A DNA stretch of 18,309 nt from an uncultured Kineosporia sp. (GCA_937859855.1 CALMAR010000033.1:1-18309); one strand, 5' to 3'; positions 9,461 to 17,868 are shown, counted from the stretch's first letter. Translations and numbers: made by a program. Notes: generated from the letters alone by a model not told the origin.

Positions 9461-9533
9461 TACCCCCAACGGGATTCGAACCCGTGCTACCGCCGTGAAA
9501 GGGCGGTGTCCTAGGCCGCTAGACGATGGGGGC
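9461..9533 (-). tRNA. tRNA-Glu (TTC)
   Basis: A complete cloverleaf on the minus strand. The acceptor GCCCCCA pairs with TGGGGGT (one G-T pair), the discriminator base is A, the anticodon arm is CCGCC-CTTTCAC-GGCGG with anticodon TTC, and the T-arm is ACGGG-TTCGAAT-CCCGT. It has the same orientation as tRNA-Asp and tRNA-Phe but is 3.2 kb from them; in many actinobacteria the three are adjacent in the order Glu-Asp-Phe. Confidence 0.96.
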
Positions 9534-9580
9534 CACCGGACACACGAGCAGGAGGTAGACCTCCCGTCGAGGACCCCGCC

Positions 9581-9610
9581 AGCATAGGGGCTGCCCGGGG
9601 CAACCTCCAA
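9581..9610 (-). promoter_or_regulatory. Candidate promoter of tRNA-Glu
   Basis: On the minus strand TTGGAG (complement of 9605-9610) and TATGCT (complement of 9581-9586) are 18 bases apart and would start transcription about 40 bases before tRNA-Glu. The leader includes a GGAGGT/ACCTCC inverted repeat at 9551-9564. A fair match to sigma-70 type elements. Confidence 0.4.
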
Positions 9611-9724
9611 AGCGGAATCCGGCCCTCCTGGAGCCCCCTGTTCCAGCGCCTCGAAGAGCGTCCAGCTCGCGGGCGGGGGAGGATGGCCGTATCGAGATCT
9701 TGATGACCAGGAGGGCGGAGCAGC

Positions 9725-10588
9725 ATGCAGCAGCGCAGCATCGGTGATGTAAAGGTGTCGGCTATCGGCTTGGGGGCGATGCAGATGTCGGTGCAGGGCC
9801 GCCCGGACCGGGAGCGCGCGATCTCCACCATCCATGCCGCTCTGGACGCCGGGGTCACCCTGATCGACACCGCCGACGCCTACAGCCGGGGAGGCCCGGA
9901 CGACGAGGGGCACAACGAGATGCTGATCGCCGAGGCACTGAAGAGCTACCCCGGTGACACCGCGCACGTGCTGGTCGCGACGAAGGGCGGCCACACCCGG
10001 CCGGACTCCTCCTGGCAGACCGATGGCCGCCCTGAGCACCTCAAGCGGGCTGCCGAGGCGTCGCTGCAACGGTTGGGTGTGGAGACGATCGGCCTCTACC
10101 AGTTCCATCGGCCTGATCCGAAGGTGCCGTTCGATGAGTCCGTCGGTGCGCTCAAGGACCTGCTCGACCAGGGCAAGATCCAGATGGCTGGCATCTCGAA
10201 CACCGATACCGAGCAGATCCGGCGGGCCCAGGACATCCTCGGCGGCCGCCTGGCCAGCGTGCAGAACGAGTTCTCGCCCCAGTTCCAGTCCAGTCGCGGC
10301 GAACTCGACCTGTGCACCGCCATGGGTATCGCCTTCCTGCCCTGGAGCCCGCTGAACGGAGCCGGTCAGGCCGGGGAGCTGGGGGAAAAATACAGCGCCT
10401 TCGCCGGTGTCGCTGAGAGCCACGGCGTCAGCCCCCAGCAGGTTGTGCTGGCCTGGATGCTGAGCCTGTCCCCGGTGCTGATCCCGATTCCCGGAGCGTC
10501 GCGCCCGGAGACCATCCTGGATTCGGTCAAGGCCGCGGATCTGGTCCTGACCGAACAGGAGCTGGGTCAGCTCAGCGCAACAGTCTGA
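9725..10588 (+). CDS. Aldo/keto reductase
   Basis: A 287-aa NADPH-dependent oxidoreductase of the aldo/keto reductase superfamily (TIM barrel, cytosolic). The catalytic tetrad is complete: Asp48 and Tyr53 in LIDTADAYSRGG, Lys87 in LVATKGG and His128 in LYQFHRPDP. Other family marks are GKIQMAGISNT, the FSPQFQSS region, FLPWSPL and the cofactor-binding IPIPGASRPETI near the C-terminus. ATG 9725 follows a CGGAG site 6 bases upstream, within an AGGAGGGCGGAG run. It stands alone: the gene upstream is tRNA-Glu on the other strand and the next gene is 168 bases away. Substrate cannot be told from sequence. Confidence 0.93.
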   Translation: MQQRSIGDVKVSAIGLGAMQMSVQGRPDRERAISTIHAALDAGVTLIDTADAYSRGGPDDEGHNEMLIAEALKSYPGDTAHVLVATKGGHTRPDSSWQTDGRPEHLKRAAEASLQRLGVETIGLYQFHRPDPKVPFDESVGALKDLLDQGKIQMAGISNTDTEQIRRAQDILGGRLASVQNEFSPQFQSSRGELDLCTAMGIAFLPWSPLNGAGQAGELGEKYSAFAGVAESHGVSPQQVVLAWMLSLSPVLIPIPGASRPETILDSVKAADLVLTEQELGQLSATV

Positions 10589-10674
10589 CCAGCCGCACCA
10601 GGGCTCCAGCCGGGCACCTTCCGCCCCGGGCCCGGCCGCCGTTTGAAGGAACCGGCTGCCGGGCGTCCCCGCCG

Positions 10675-10701
10675 TTGACTACTCTCCAGAATCGTTACGA
10701 C
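10675..10701 (+). promoter_or_regulatory. Weak candidate promoter of the GGDEF-EAL gene
   Basis: TTGACT (10675-10680) and TACGAC (10696-10701) are 15 bases apart, 56 bases before the GTG start. Spacing is short and the -10 poor. I see no strong terminator between the aldo/keto reductase and this gene. Confidence 0.22.
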
Positions 10702-10756
10702 ACTTTGAGTCGCCAATTCTCAGATGGCGACCTGGTCCGCAGCGAGGAGGACGACG

Positions 10757-13700
10757 GTGGCGCTGCTGGGTCATACCAGCCAGCAGGCCGGGCCCGGGCC
10801 TGGTAGCGACGAGCTGATCCGGATCCGCGCGGCCATCGCCGACGCCGGTCCGGACCCGGATGACGTCCTCGACGTCCTGGTCGAACGGGCGGCCACCCTG
10901 CTGGACACTCCGGCCCGGCTGGCCGAGCCGCTGGACGGCCGCTTGATCTGGACCCGGGCTCTGGGCGACGACACGGTTCAGCTCGGAACGACCGTCGACA
11001 CCACTGGCACCATCAGCGGGGCCGCCTGGGGCAGCGGCATCGTCCAGTTCAGCGGCTCCGGTTCCAGCACCAGTTGCTGTGGCTCCCCGGCCAGCGCGCT
11101 GGCCGTACCGGTCGTCCACGAGCTGAACGACTCGCCGGACGACGCGAGCACCGGCCCTGGCCGCGAGATGTTCGCCCTGCTGGTGCTGGTGTCCGGCCAG
11201 GAGGGCCGGTTCGCGCAGCCTGGAGCCAGCTCAGTGCTGGCGCTGGCGGCTACCGCGGCGGGCCGGATAGCTCAGCTTCGGCCTAGATCCGCCCAGCCGG
11301 TAAGCGCTTTGGGGCCGCAGAGCCGGGCAGTGGAGCCAGCACAGAGCCAGAACGGTTTCGGCGGCTGGTTCGGTGCGGGCTCAGGGGCCCCGCAGCCGGG
11401 TGAGTGGGTGATGGACGTGACCCGTCCGCAGGATCTCACCATGGTCCCGCCCTTACTGCCGCTCCGCCCACTGCCGGCACCGCTCCGGGACCACGAGCCG
11501 CTGCAGGCGCCGCGCAAGCCGGGCCATCAGCCGGCCCATCAGCCGGCCCATCAGCCGGCCCAGCAGCCGGGCGCCTCCCGCCTGCACCGTGCGGGGATCC
11601 AGTCCGGCACTCCGCTCCCGCCCGCCATGCCCGCTCCGGACAGCATGGGCCTGTGGCAGTGGGACGCACGCACCGGCCAATGCACCTGGTCCTCGCCGGT
11701 GACCAAACTGCTCGGAGTACCGGCCGGACAGCCACTCACTCTGGATCTGATCCGCCAGGTGGTGGTCCCCGCTGATCTGGAACGCCTGGAGGTTGCCATC
11801 CGGGCGGTCATCAGCGGGCGGGGCGTGGCCGGCGCCGTCCGGCTCAGGGCACTGGATACCCAGAGTGATTCACCGGGCCCAGCAAGACCTCAGCGCACGG
11901 CCTATGCCTGGAGCGAGGTACGCCGGACCGAAGAGGGTCAGTTACTCGGCGCCTGGGGCGGGGTGGTCGACGTCACCGCCTTCGAGCACGATGCCGCACA
12001 ACTGCGCAGCGGGCTGACCGCCCAGCGCGCTGCTCAGGAACTGGCCGGGCTGGCCACCTGGCAATGGAAGCCGGACCAGCATCAGCTGATCTGGTCGGGG
12101 GAGATGTACCGGCTGCTCGGGCTCAGCCCGGACACCTTCTCGCCCACTCTGGACGGCTGGCACGCATTCGTGCACCCCGCGGACCTGGGACGTGCGAAGC
12201 TGCTCGATCTGAACGCGCTCGACGGACATTCCGGTCCCGGCGAGAAGATGGAGACCTTCCGGCTGATCGGCTCGGGTGGTGAGATACGGCACGTGCAGTC
12301 CTGGTCAGCGGTGAGTCAGGACGGCGCTGCCTCCGTCGTCTACGGGGCGACGATCGATGTGACCTCACAGGTGCAGGACCGGGCGATGCTGGAGCAGCTC
12401 TCGGTCACCGATCCAGTCACCGGGCTGGGCAACCGGCTGGCCTACGACCGCCGGATGAGCGAGCTGCTGGCCCGGCCGAATCCGGCTGTCACGCTGATGC
12501 TGCTGGACCTGGACCGGTTCAAGGTGGTCAATGACAGCCTGGGCCACCAGGTCGGGGACCGATTGCTGATCGAGGTCGCTCGCCGCCTGGCTGGACTGGT
12601 GCCGGACGGCTCGGTCACCGCACGGATGGGTGGGGACGAGTTCGTCGTCGTTCCGCCGCCGTCCATGAGCAAGGACGACATCCGCCGACTCGCGATCGCC
12701 GTCGTCGATGCCTTGCGGGCCCCCTATCTGCTGCCCGGCACTGGGGAGTTGCTGATCTGCCCGGTCAGCGCCGGGATCGCGCTCTCCGCGCGCCGGGCGG
12801 TGACCAGCCACGACCTGCTGCGCGAGGCCGACATCGCGCTCTACCGGGCCAAGGACACCGGCCGGGACCGGTTCGTGATCTTCGACGACGAACTCCGGGC
12901 CCGGTCCCAGGTCCGAGCCCGGGCCGAACGCCGGCTGCGCCAGGCCCTGCAGGAGGGCCGTCTCGTGATGGAGTACCAGCCGGTGATCGACTTCGCCAAT
13001 GGGCGGCTGGCCGGAGCCGAGGCGCTGGTCCGGCTGTACGACAGCGATGACAGCGATGACAGCGACGACAGCGACGACAGCGACGACGTCAAGGACAGCG
13101 GTAACGTCGAGGGCCGTGGTGGCCGCCCCCGCGCACCCGGCAGCCGCGCCGGTGGGCGCCTGATCCCGCCCGACCTGTTCATGGATATCGCCGAGCAGAC
13201 CGGTCTGGTGGTGGAGGTCGACTGCTGGGTGATCGAAGCCGCGATCGCCCAGCTGGCTCAGTGGAGCTCGCACAGCCGGCACGCCGCCCGGCAGACCGGC
13301 GACCCGGGTGATCTGCCCTGGCTCGCGATCAACCTGTCCCCCCGGTCGATGGAGCATCCCCGGGTGATCCGGCGGCTGATCGAGGCGGTCAAGCAGGGCG
13401 AACTGGGTCGTGGCCGTCTCAAGATCGAACTGACCGAGCAGAGCTTCATCGGCTCTCTTCCGTCGGTCGAAGCTGCCCTGCGCCAGCTGATGGCCAACGG
13501 GATCGAGGTCGGAATCGACGATTTCGGCACCGGTTACTCGGCCATGGCCTACCTGCAGAACTTCGATCTGAACTTCATGAAGATCGACAGATCATTCATG
13601 ACTTCGATCGGGGATAACCCGCGCAGTGACGCCATTGTCGCAGCGATCACCGATCTGGCTCATGCCAACGGGATGCAGGTGATCGCTGAGGGAGTGGAGA

Positions 13701-13801
13701 CAGGCCGTCAGGCCCGCCGATTGCGGGAGCTGGGCGTCGATTTCGCGCAGGGGTACCACTTCGGGCGGCCCGGAGCGCCGTCCCGCATCACTGCCAGCTG
13801 A
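10757..13801 (+). CDS. PAS-PAS-GGDEF-EAL cyclic-di-GMP signalling protein
   Basis: Bifunctional c-di-GMP protein of 1014 aa without evident membrane segments. The GTG at 10757 is preceded by GAGGAGG at 6 bases; an ATG at 10724 lacks such a site. Order: GAF-like N-terminal region (about 1-170), Pro/Gln-rich linker with HQPA repeats, PAS (about 297-415, MGLWQWDARTG), PAS (about 430-545, LATWQWKPDQ), GGDEF (550-710) and EAL (735-1014). GGDEF is intact at 625-629 (RMGGDEF) but lacks the RxxD inhibitory site at the usual spacing. EAL Glu755 and later signatures are intact (INLSP, IELTEQ, Asp921-Asp922 in DDFGTGYS, KIDRSF, AEGVE, QGYHFG), so phosphodiesterase activity is likely. About 40 extra residues with SDD repeats follow EALVRL. 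Confidence 0.93.
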   Translation: MALLGHTSQQAGPGPGSDELIRIRAAIADAGPDPDDVLDVLVERAATLLDTPARLAEPLDGRLIWTRALGDDTVQLGTTVDTTGTISGAAWGSGIVQFSGSGSSTSCCGSPASALAVPVVHELNDSPDDASTGPGREMFALLVLVSGQEGRFAQPGASSVLALAATAAGRIAQLRPRSAQPVSALGPQSRAVEPAQSQNGFGGWFGAGSGAPQPGEWVMDVTRPQDLTMVPPLLPLRPLPAPLRDHEPLQAPRKPGHQPAHQPAHQPAQQPGASRLHRAGIQSGTPLPPAMPAPDSMGLWQWDARTGQCTWSSPVTKLLGVPAGQPLTLDLIRQVVVPADLERLEVAIRAVISGRGVAGAVRLRALDTQSDSPGPARPQRTAYAWSEVRRTEEGQLLGAWGGVVDVTAFEHDAAQLRSGLTAQRAAQELAGLATWQWKPDQHQLIWSGEMYRLLGLSPDTFSPTLDGWHAFVHPADLGRAKLLDLNALDGHSGPGEKMETFRLIGSGGEIRHVQSWSAVSQDGAASVVYGATIDVTSQVQDRAMLEQLSVTDPVTGLGNRLAYDRRMSELLARPNPAVTLMLLDLDRFKVVNDSLGHQVGDRLLIEVARRLAGLVPDGSVTARMGGDEFVVVPPPSMSKDDIRRLAIAVVDALRAPYLLPGTGELLICPVSAGIALSARRAVTSHDLLREADIALYRAKDTGRDRFVIFDDELRARSQVRARAERRLRQALQEGRLVMEYQPVIDFANGRLAGAEALVRLYDSDDSDDSDDSDDSDDVKDSGNVEGRGGRPRAPGSRAGGRLIPPDLFMDIAEQTGLVVEVDCWVIEAAIAQLAQWSSHSRHAARQTGDPGDLPWLAINLSPRSMEHPRVIRRLIEAVKQGELGRGRLKIELTEQSFIGSLPSVEAALRQLMANGIEVGIDDFGTGYSAMAYLQNFDLNFMKIDRSFMTSIGDNPRSDAIVAAITDLAHANGMQVIAEGVETGRQARRLRELGVDFAQGYHFGRPGAPSRITAS
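11525..11572 (+). repeat. 12-base tandem repeat encoding HQPA
   Basis: Three perfect units of CATCAGCCGGCC plus one degenerate unit, in frame, encoding HQPA-HQPA-HQPA-QQPG within the flexible linker between the N-terminal region and the first PAS domain of the GGDEF-EAL protein. Confidence 0.85.
13040..13084 (+). repeat. 9-base tandem repeat encoding Asp-Ser-Asp in the EAL domain
   Basis: Five in-frame units of GACAGCGAY (Y = T in the first two, C in the rest) encode a run of D-S-D (SDD) at about residues 762-776 of the GGDEF-EAL protein. It lies directly after the EALVRLY segment, where EAL proteins normally have a short loop. Confidence 0.9.
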
Positions 13802-13804
13802 TCA

Positions 13805-13827
13805 GTTGTCAACGCAACGCTGACAAC
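13805..13827. promoter_or_regulatory. Inverted repeat GTTGTCA-N9-TGACAAC
   Basis: A perfect 7-bp inverted repeat with 9-base spacer begins 3 bases after the GGDEF-EAL stop codon, nested within an outer TGATCAG (13799-13805) / CTGATCA (13835-13841) pair. There is no T-tract, so it is a weak terminator at best; the symmetry and spacing would also suit a dimeric regulator site about 100 bases upstream of the PP2C gene. Confidence 0.4.
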
Positions 13828-13929
13828 AAACCGCCTGATCACGCCCGGAAGTGGGAAGATAGCGTCCTAATGCTCTTGGGCCGTTGCCTGGGAGAGCACA
13901 CCTCTGGCTCCGAGGTGGGGAGGCGCGGC

Positions 13930-15888
13930 ATGGCATCGACGTGGCTGATCGGCACGTTCATCGCCGCTGGCGTCGGCTACCTCGGGCTCGCCGGGTTCGT
14001 CTGGGCCAATCACCGTGGCGTGGCCAGCCGTCCTCTGGTGCTGATGCTGGTCGCGCTGAAGATCTGGTCCCTGTGCTACGCCATCGAGCTGAGCAGCACC
14101 ACCGTCGCTGCCGCGCAGTGGTGGTCGGCTCTGAAATTCGCCGGCATCGTACTGCTGCCGCCGGGCCTATGGGCCTATGTCTACGAGTACACCGGGCGGG
14201 GCCGGCTGCCGCGCAAGGTGATGGCCCTGATGGTGATCGAGCCGGTGCTGGTGCTCGGCCTGCTCGCCTTCCCGCCGACCAGGTCGCTGATCCACGACTA
14301 CCGCCCTCCGGTCCACACCATCCTTGGGGCCCCAATACCTGCCCCGGGGATGCTGTTCTGGGCGCACGCCATCTACACCTACGCGCTGATGCTCGGTGCG
14401 GTCTCGGTGCTGCTGGCCAAGCTGGCCCGGATCGCCCCCGCCTACCGCCGCCAGGGCGCCGTCCTGATGGCCGCCTCGCTTCTCCCGTTCGTCACCAACG
14501 TGATCTGGAACATCAAGTTGGGCGACGACACCTTTGACCCGACCCCGCTGGTATTCGGCATCACCGCCGTCACCATGGTCTGGGGTTTCTTCCGGCTCAA
14601 ACTGCTCGACGTCACGCCGGTGGCCCGCGGGATCGTGATCGAGCAGATGACCGACGGCGTGCTGGTGCTGGACGCCTACGGCCGGATCGCCGACGCCAAT
14701 GCGGCCGCCGGGCGGCTGATCGGGCTGGAACCAGCCGCCCTGATCGGCCGGGCGGCCAGCAGTCTCCTGCCTGATCTGCGCCCGCTGCTCGACGTCCCGC
14801 CGCCGCTGGACGACTCCTCGTCCCTCACCGAGGTCTCATTGGACCCACGGGCATTGGCGGGCCTGGATTCGGGCGCTGCCTCACCCGCTCCAGGCACCAG
14901 AGATCTGGCTGTGTCGCTGACGCCGGTGACCGACCAGGCCGGGCACGAGGTGGCCCGATCGCTGGTGCTGCGAGACGTCACCGACCGCAACCGCACGGAG
15001 CGCCAGTTGCGGCAGTTGCTGGAGGAGCAAACCCGGCTGTCCGAGACCTTGCGCCAGACGCTGCGGCCGGCTCACCTGCCGGAGATCGATCGGATCTGCC
15101 TGGCTGCGCGGTCGGTTCCCTCCGCTCGAGGCGGCGGTGTGGGCGGGGACTTCTACGACGTCCATCCGGCCGGTCGAGGCCGGTCCGCGTTCGTGCTGGG
15201 TGACGTCTCCGGTAAGGGAGTGCACGCGGCGGTGGTCACCTCGCTGGCCCGGTACACCGTCAGAACTCTCAGTGCACAGGGCTTCTCGCCTCATCAGGTG
15301 CTGGAACACCTGAATCGGGCCTTGATCGATCAGGACGATGATGAGCGCTTCTGCACCGTCGTCTATGGACACGTGTTCTCGCCGGCGCCGGATCAGGACA
15401 CCGTTGCGGTGCTGATAACCCTGGGGGGCCATCCCCAGCCCCTGGTTCGTCGGCGCAACGGCCAGGTTCAGGCGGTGGGCAGTCCGGGGACGGCGCTGGG
15501 CCTGATGCCATTCATCGAGGTCACCGAGACCCGGATCGAGCTGGCTGCGGGCGATGTCCTGCTCGCCTACACCGACGGCGTCACCGAGGCCCGGCGCGGC
15601 GACGAGGAGTTTGGCGAAGAGCGCCTGGCCGCCGTGCTGGCCGGGATCGATGTCAACGGGATCGTGAACCGGGCCAGGCATCCGCTGCCCCGGCCCGGAG
15701 AACCGGCCCTGATCGAAAGCGCTCCCGAGGCCGGTCTCAGTGTGGCGTTGCTCAGGCCGAGTGTGGGCGCGCAGCCGCAGCCGGCCGGTCTGTTGGCCGA
15801 CACCGTGGCTGACGCGGTGCTCAAGGCGGTCGGCTCGTTCTCCTCCGACCGCGATGACGTCGCACTGCTGGTGCTGGCGGCCAGCTGA
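13930..15888 (+). CDS. 7TM-PAS-PP2C (SpoIIE-type) serine phosphatase
   Basis: Membrane-bound Ser/Thr phosphatase of the RsbU/SpoIIE type, 652 aa, likely feeding an anti-sigma/anti-anti-sigma switch. ATG 13930 is preceded by GGGGAGG at 7 bases; the frame extends to 13870 without such a site. Residues 1-230 form seven hydrophobic helices resembling the 7TM sensor region of some histidine kinases. A PAS domain covers about 235-350 (GVLVLDAYGRIADANAAAGR), followed by a short coiled segment (ERQLRQLLEEQTRL). The PP2C domain covers 390-652 with all metal-binding Asp motifs: GGDFYD (Asp407), GDVSGKG (Asp425), YTDGVTEAR (Asp549) and RDDVALLVL (Asp642/643). About 45 extra residues lie between the last two motifs. 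It follows the GGDEF-EAL gene in the same direction by 128 bases. No sigma-factor partner is in the window. Confidence 0.93.
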   Translation: MASTWLIGTFIAAGVGYLGLAGFVWANHRGVASRPLVLMLVALKIWSLCYAIELSSTTVAAAQWWSALKFAGIVLLPPGLWAYVYEYTGRGRLPRKVMALMVIEPVLVLGLLAFPPTRSLIHDYRPPVHTILGAPIPAPGMLFWAHAIYTYALMLGAVSVLLAKLARIAPAYRRQGAVLMAASLLPFVTNVIWNIKLGDDTFDPTPLVFGITAVTMVWGFFRLKLLDVTPVARGIVIEQMTDGVLVLDAYGRIADANAAAGRLIGLEPAALIGRAASSLLPDLRPLLDVPPPLDDSSSLTEVSLDPRALAGLDSGAASPAPGTRDLAVSLTPVTDQAGHEVARSLVLRDVTDRNRTERQLRQLLEEQTRLSETLRQTLRPAHLPEIDRICLAARSVPSARGGGVGGDFYDVHPAGRGRSAFVLGDVSGKGVHAAVVTSLARYTVRTLSAQGFSPHQVLEHLNRALIDQDDDERFCTVVYGHVFSPAPDQDTVAVLITLGGHPQPLVRRRNGQVQAVGSPGTALGLMPFIEVTETRIELAAGDVLLAYTDGVTEARRGDEEFGEERLAAVLAGIDVNGIVNRARHPLPRPGEPALIESAPEAGLSVALLRPSVGAQPQPAGLLADTVADAVLKAVGSFSSDRDDVALLVLAAS

Positions 15889-15903
15889 TCGCCCTGGCCG
15901 GGC

Positions 15904-15952
15904 CGCGAAGTGCCGATCTGACCCACTGGACAGGTCAGATCGGTACTTCGCG
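15904..15952. terminator. Bidirectional hairpin terminator between convergent genes
   Basis: Two 20-base arms (15904-15923 and 15933-15952) pair along their full length with a single G-T pair around a 9-base loop. The hairpin starts 15 bases after the PP2C stop and lies 8 bases beyond the stop of the minus-strand LamG-like gene. No good T-tract adjoins it on the plus side, but the stability and convergent position make termination its likely role. Confidence 0.75.
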
Positions 15953-15959
15953 CGCCGGG

Positions 15960-16664
15960 CTAACCTTTTTCGATCTTCACGTAGTCAAGGCCGCCCGCGA
16001 AGTAGTCGCAAGTGACATTGACCTGGTCACATGAGCCCTTGCCGCCGATGGTCAGCGGTGACGTGTTGGAGATACTGCCGATCGCACCCTTGAGTACCTT
16101 GACGGTCGAGTCCACCGTCATGGTCAGGCCGGTGGAATTGATCTCACAGCGGACGACGTGCCATTCGCCGTCATTGATCGCGGTGGGCCACTTGATCGCC
16201 CGCTGGCCAGCGGTGCCCTTGAACAGGCAAGTCATGAATCCATTGGGCTGCTCGAACTTCCAGTAGCCACCAGTGCTGGCGTTCTGGCCCTTCTGCAGCA
16301 CATTTCCGTAGTTATGTGTGCTGCGGTACCTGATCGTCACGGCGTACTGGCCGGTGCCTGGATTGAGCCGGCTGTCGTTGACCGTGACCAGGCGCTCTGG
16401 TTTGGGCGGCGGCGCGGTGGGGTTGACCGATGACCACTGATAGCCGACCGCACTGTGGTAGCTGACGCCCGTGGTCAGGCCGGTGCCGACCGAGCCGTTG
16501 ATTCCATTGGGGCCCGAGTCGGTCATCACCGTGGCGCCGGCCGGTTCGTTCATTTCCCAATCGGCGACAGTGATGGTGGCCGCGGCGTGAGCCGACCCGG
16601 CCGTACCCAGCGCCGCGATGGTGGCTGCGGCGATCCCCAGGATGAATGTGCTGCGAAACTTCAC
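15960..16664 (-). CDS. Secreted LamG/concanavalin A-like domain protein
   Basis: Exported protein of 234 aa. The GTG at 16664 follows GAGAGG at 6 bases and opens a signal peptide (VKFRSTFILGIAAATIAA then GTAGSAHA, cleavage near residue 27); a longer frame to 16715 adds an unlikely N-terminus before it. The mature part matches the LamG/ConA-like beta-sandwich seen in actinobacterial secreted proteins: ADWEMNEPAGATVMTDSGP at the start, QYAVTIRYRST, GYWKFEQPNG, NDGEWHVVRCEI, and the C-terminal FAGGLDYVKIEKG. Four Cys in the mature region could form two disulfides. No catalytic domain is attached, so it probably binds a carbohydrate or cell-surface ligand; that is inference. Confidence 0.82.
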   Translation of the reverse strand: MKFRSTFILGIAAATIAALGTAGSAHAAATITVADWEMNEPAGATVMTDSGPNGINGSVGTGLTTGVSYHSAVGYQWSSVNPTAPPPKPERLVTVNDSRLNPGTGQYAVTIRYRSTHNYGNVLQKGQNASTGGYWKFEQPNGFMTCLFKGTAGQRAIKWPTAINDGEWHVVRCEINSTGLTMTVDSTVKVLKGAIGSISNTSPLTIGGKGSCDQVNVTCDYFAGGLDYVKIEKG

Positions 16665-17019
16665 GTCGACCTCTCGGCAGTGAGGGATGGCGGATGATGA
16701 CCGGCAGTGCTTCACCAGAAGTTAACTTCAATGCCAGCTCGCCGCTGGTGAAACGTCAGCATTTGACCAATCCTGCGAAGGATTCATCTGGTCTGCTGAA
16801 AGGCCGTGGGTGATTCGTCCACTAACGGCCCTTATGTTGCGAACCGAGCAACCTGGACGCGAAGGCGCCGGTATCGCCAGACCGGGTACCAGAGCATCGG
16901 CCAGTGGTACCGGGCGGGGCCGGATCGGCAGACCGCCGGGCGTGAAAGCGGTAATGGATTGCCGGGCCGGATCGAAGCCGGCGAGCGACAGCTGGCAATT
17001 CGGCGGTACGGGACAGGGC
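16665..17019. other. Intergenic stretch between LamG-like and SDR genes
   Basis: About 355 bases without a convincing gene; the plus-strand frames entering it are shadows of the SDR gene. It must hold the LamG-like promoter, which I could not place. Two inverted repeats are visible: AATCCT/AGGATT around GCGA at 16769-16784, and CCGGGTACCA/TGGTACCGGG (one mismatch, 13-base loop) at 16882-16914. The second could terminate transcription from the SDR gene. Confidence 0.35.
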
Positions 17020-17868
17020 TCAGCTCGGCGCGGCTTCGCGCTCGAAGCTGCGCCGGGTGACGTTCCAGCGCCGGATCACGCTGCGCTCCACCAGCCCCGG
17101 CGCCACCCTCAGCGCCGCTGTGAGCAGCACGCCTTCGCGGTGCGTGAGGATCAGGAACCGGCCGGCCGCGACGCCCTGGAACACCTTCTCGGCCACCTCA
17201 TCGGCGCTGACCCGGGCCTGGCTGATCAACCGGCCGGCTCGTTCGATCGCCACCGGCTCGGGGCTGCGCATGCTGGACGCGAGGTTGGTGGACACGAAGG
17301 CCGGGCACAGCACCGAGACGCCGACGCCGTAGGGAGCCAGTTCATGGCGCAGAGTCTGCGACAGCGAGATCACCGCAGCCTTGGTCACGTTGTAGGGCGC
17401 CATCGCGGGCAGGTTGGCCAGCCCGGCCAGCGACGCGGTGTTAAGGATCTGGCCGTACCCCTGGCGTTTGAGCAACGGAATGAACGTCCGGCAGCCGCGG
17501 ACCACACTCTTCAGGTTGAGTTCGATGATCCAGTCCCAGTCGTCCATCGCCACCAGCTCCATCCGGCCGCCAGCAGCCACCCCGGCGTTGTTCACCAGCA
17601 GATCCAGTCCGTCCCAGGTGTCCTCGCACCACTGCCGGGCCCGTGCCCAGTCGCCGTCATCGCGCACATCGAGGCGCCGGGAGACGACGCCGGAGATCCG
17701 GCTCAGGTCCTTCTCCACGATCGTCAGAGCGTCCTGGTCGATGTCCGTCAGCAGCACCAGGCATCCGTCCTGGGCGTATCGGCTGGCGATGGCGCGGCCC
17801 AGACCCGAGGCCGCCCCCGTGACCAGTACCCGTCGTGGCCCGGCCGGCCGGTTAGCGGATCGGCTCAT
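17020..17868 (-). CDS. Short-chain dehydrogenase/reductase (SDR)
   Basis: NAD(P)-dependent oxidoreductase of the classical SDR family, 282 aa, with a 30-residue C-terminal extension rich in Arg. ATG 17868 follows AAGGAG at 9 bases; an upstream frame to 17964 adds non-homologous sequence. The cofactor motif is TGAASGLG (residues 17-24), NNAG is at 93-96, and the catalytic residues are Ser146, Tyr159 and Lys163 (YNVTK). The acidic residue after beta-2 (LLTDID) hints at NAD preference. The C-terminal part (FLILTHREGVLL, RRWNVTRRSFERE) matches SDRs annotated as acetoin or general dehydrogenases; substrate unknown. It starts 53 bases after the CHAD-domain gene on the same strand, so the two may be co-transcribed. 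Confidence 0.92.
   Translation of the reverse strand: MSRSANRPAGPRRVLVTGAASGLGRAIASRYAQDGCLVLLTDIDQDALTIVEKDLSRISGVVSRRLDVRDDGDWARARQWCEDTWDGLDLLVNNAGVAAGGRMELVAMDDWDWIIELNLKSVVRGCRTFIPLLKRQGYGQILNTASLAGLANLPAMAPYNVTKAAVISLSQTLRHELAPYGVGVSVLCPAFVSTNLASSMRSPEPVAIERAGRLISQARVSADEVAEKVFQGVAAGRFLILTHREGVLLTAALRVAPGLVERSVIRRWNVTRRSFEREAAPS

Noticed and set aside
12365..13357. Minus-strand open frame of 330 codons
   Set aside because: Antisense shadow of the GGDEF-EAL coding region; the translation has no domain and includes the complement of the SDD repeat.
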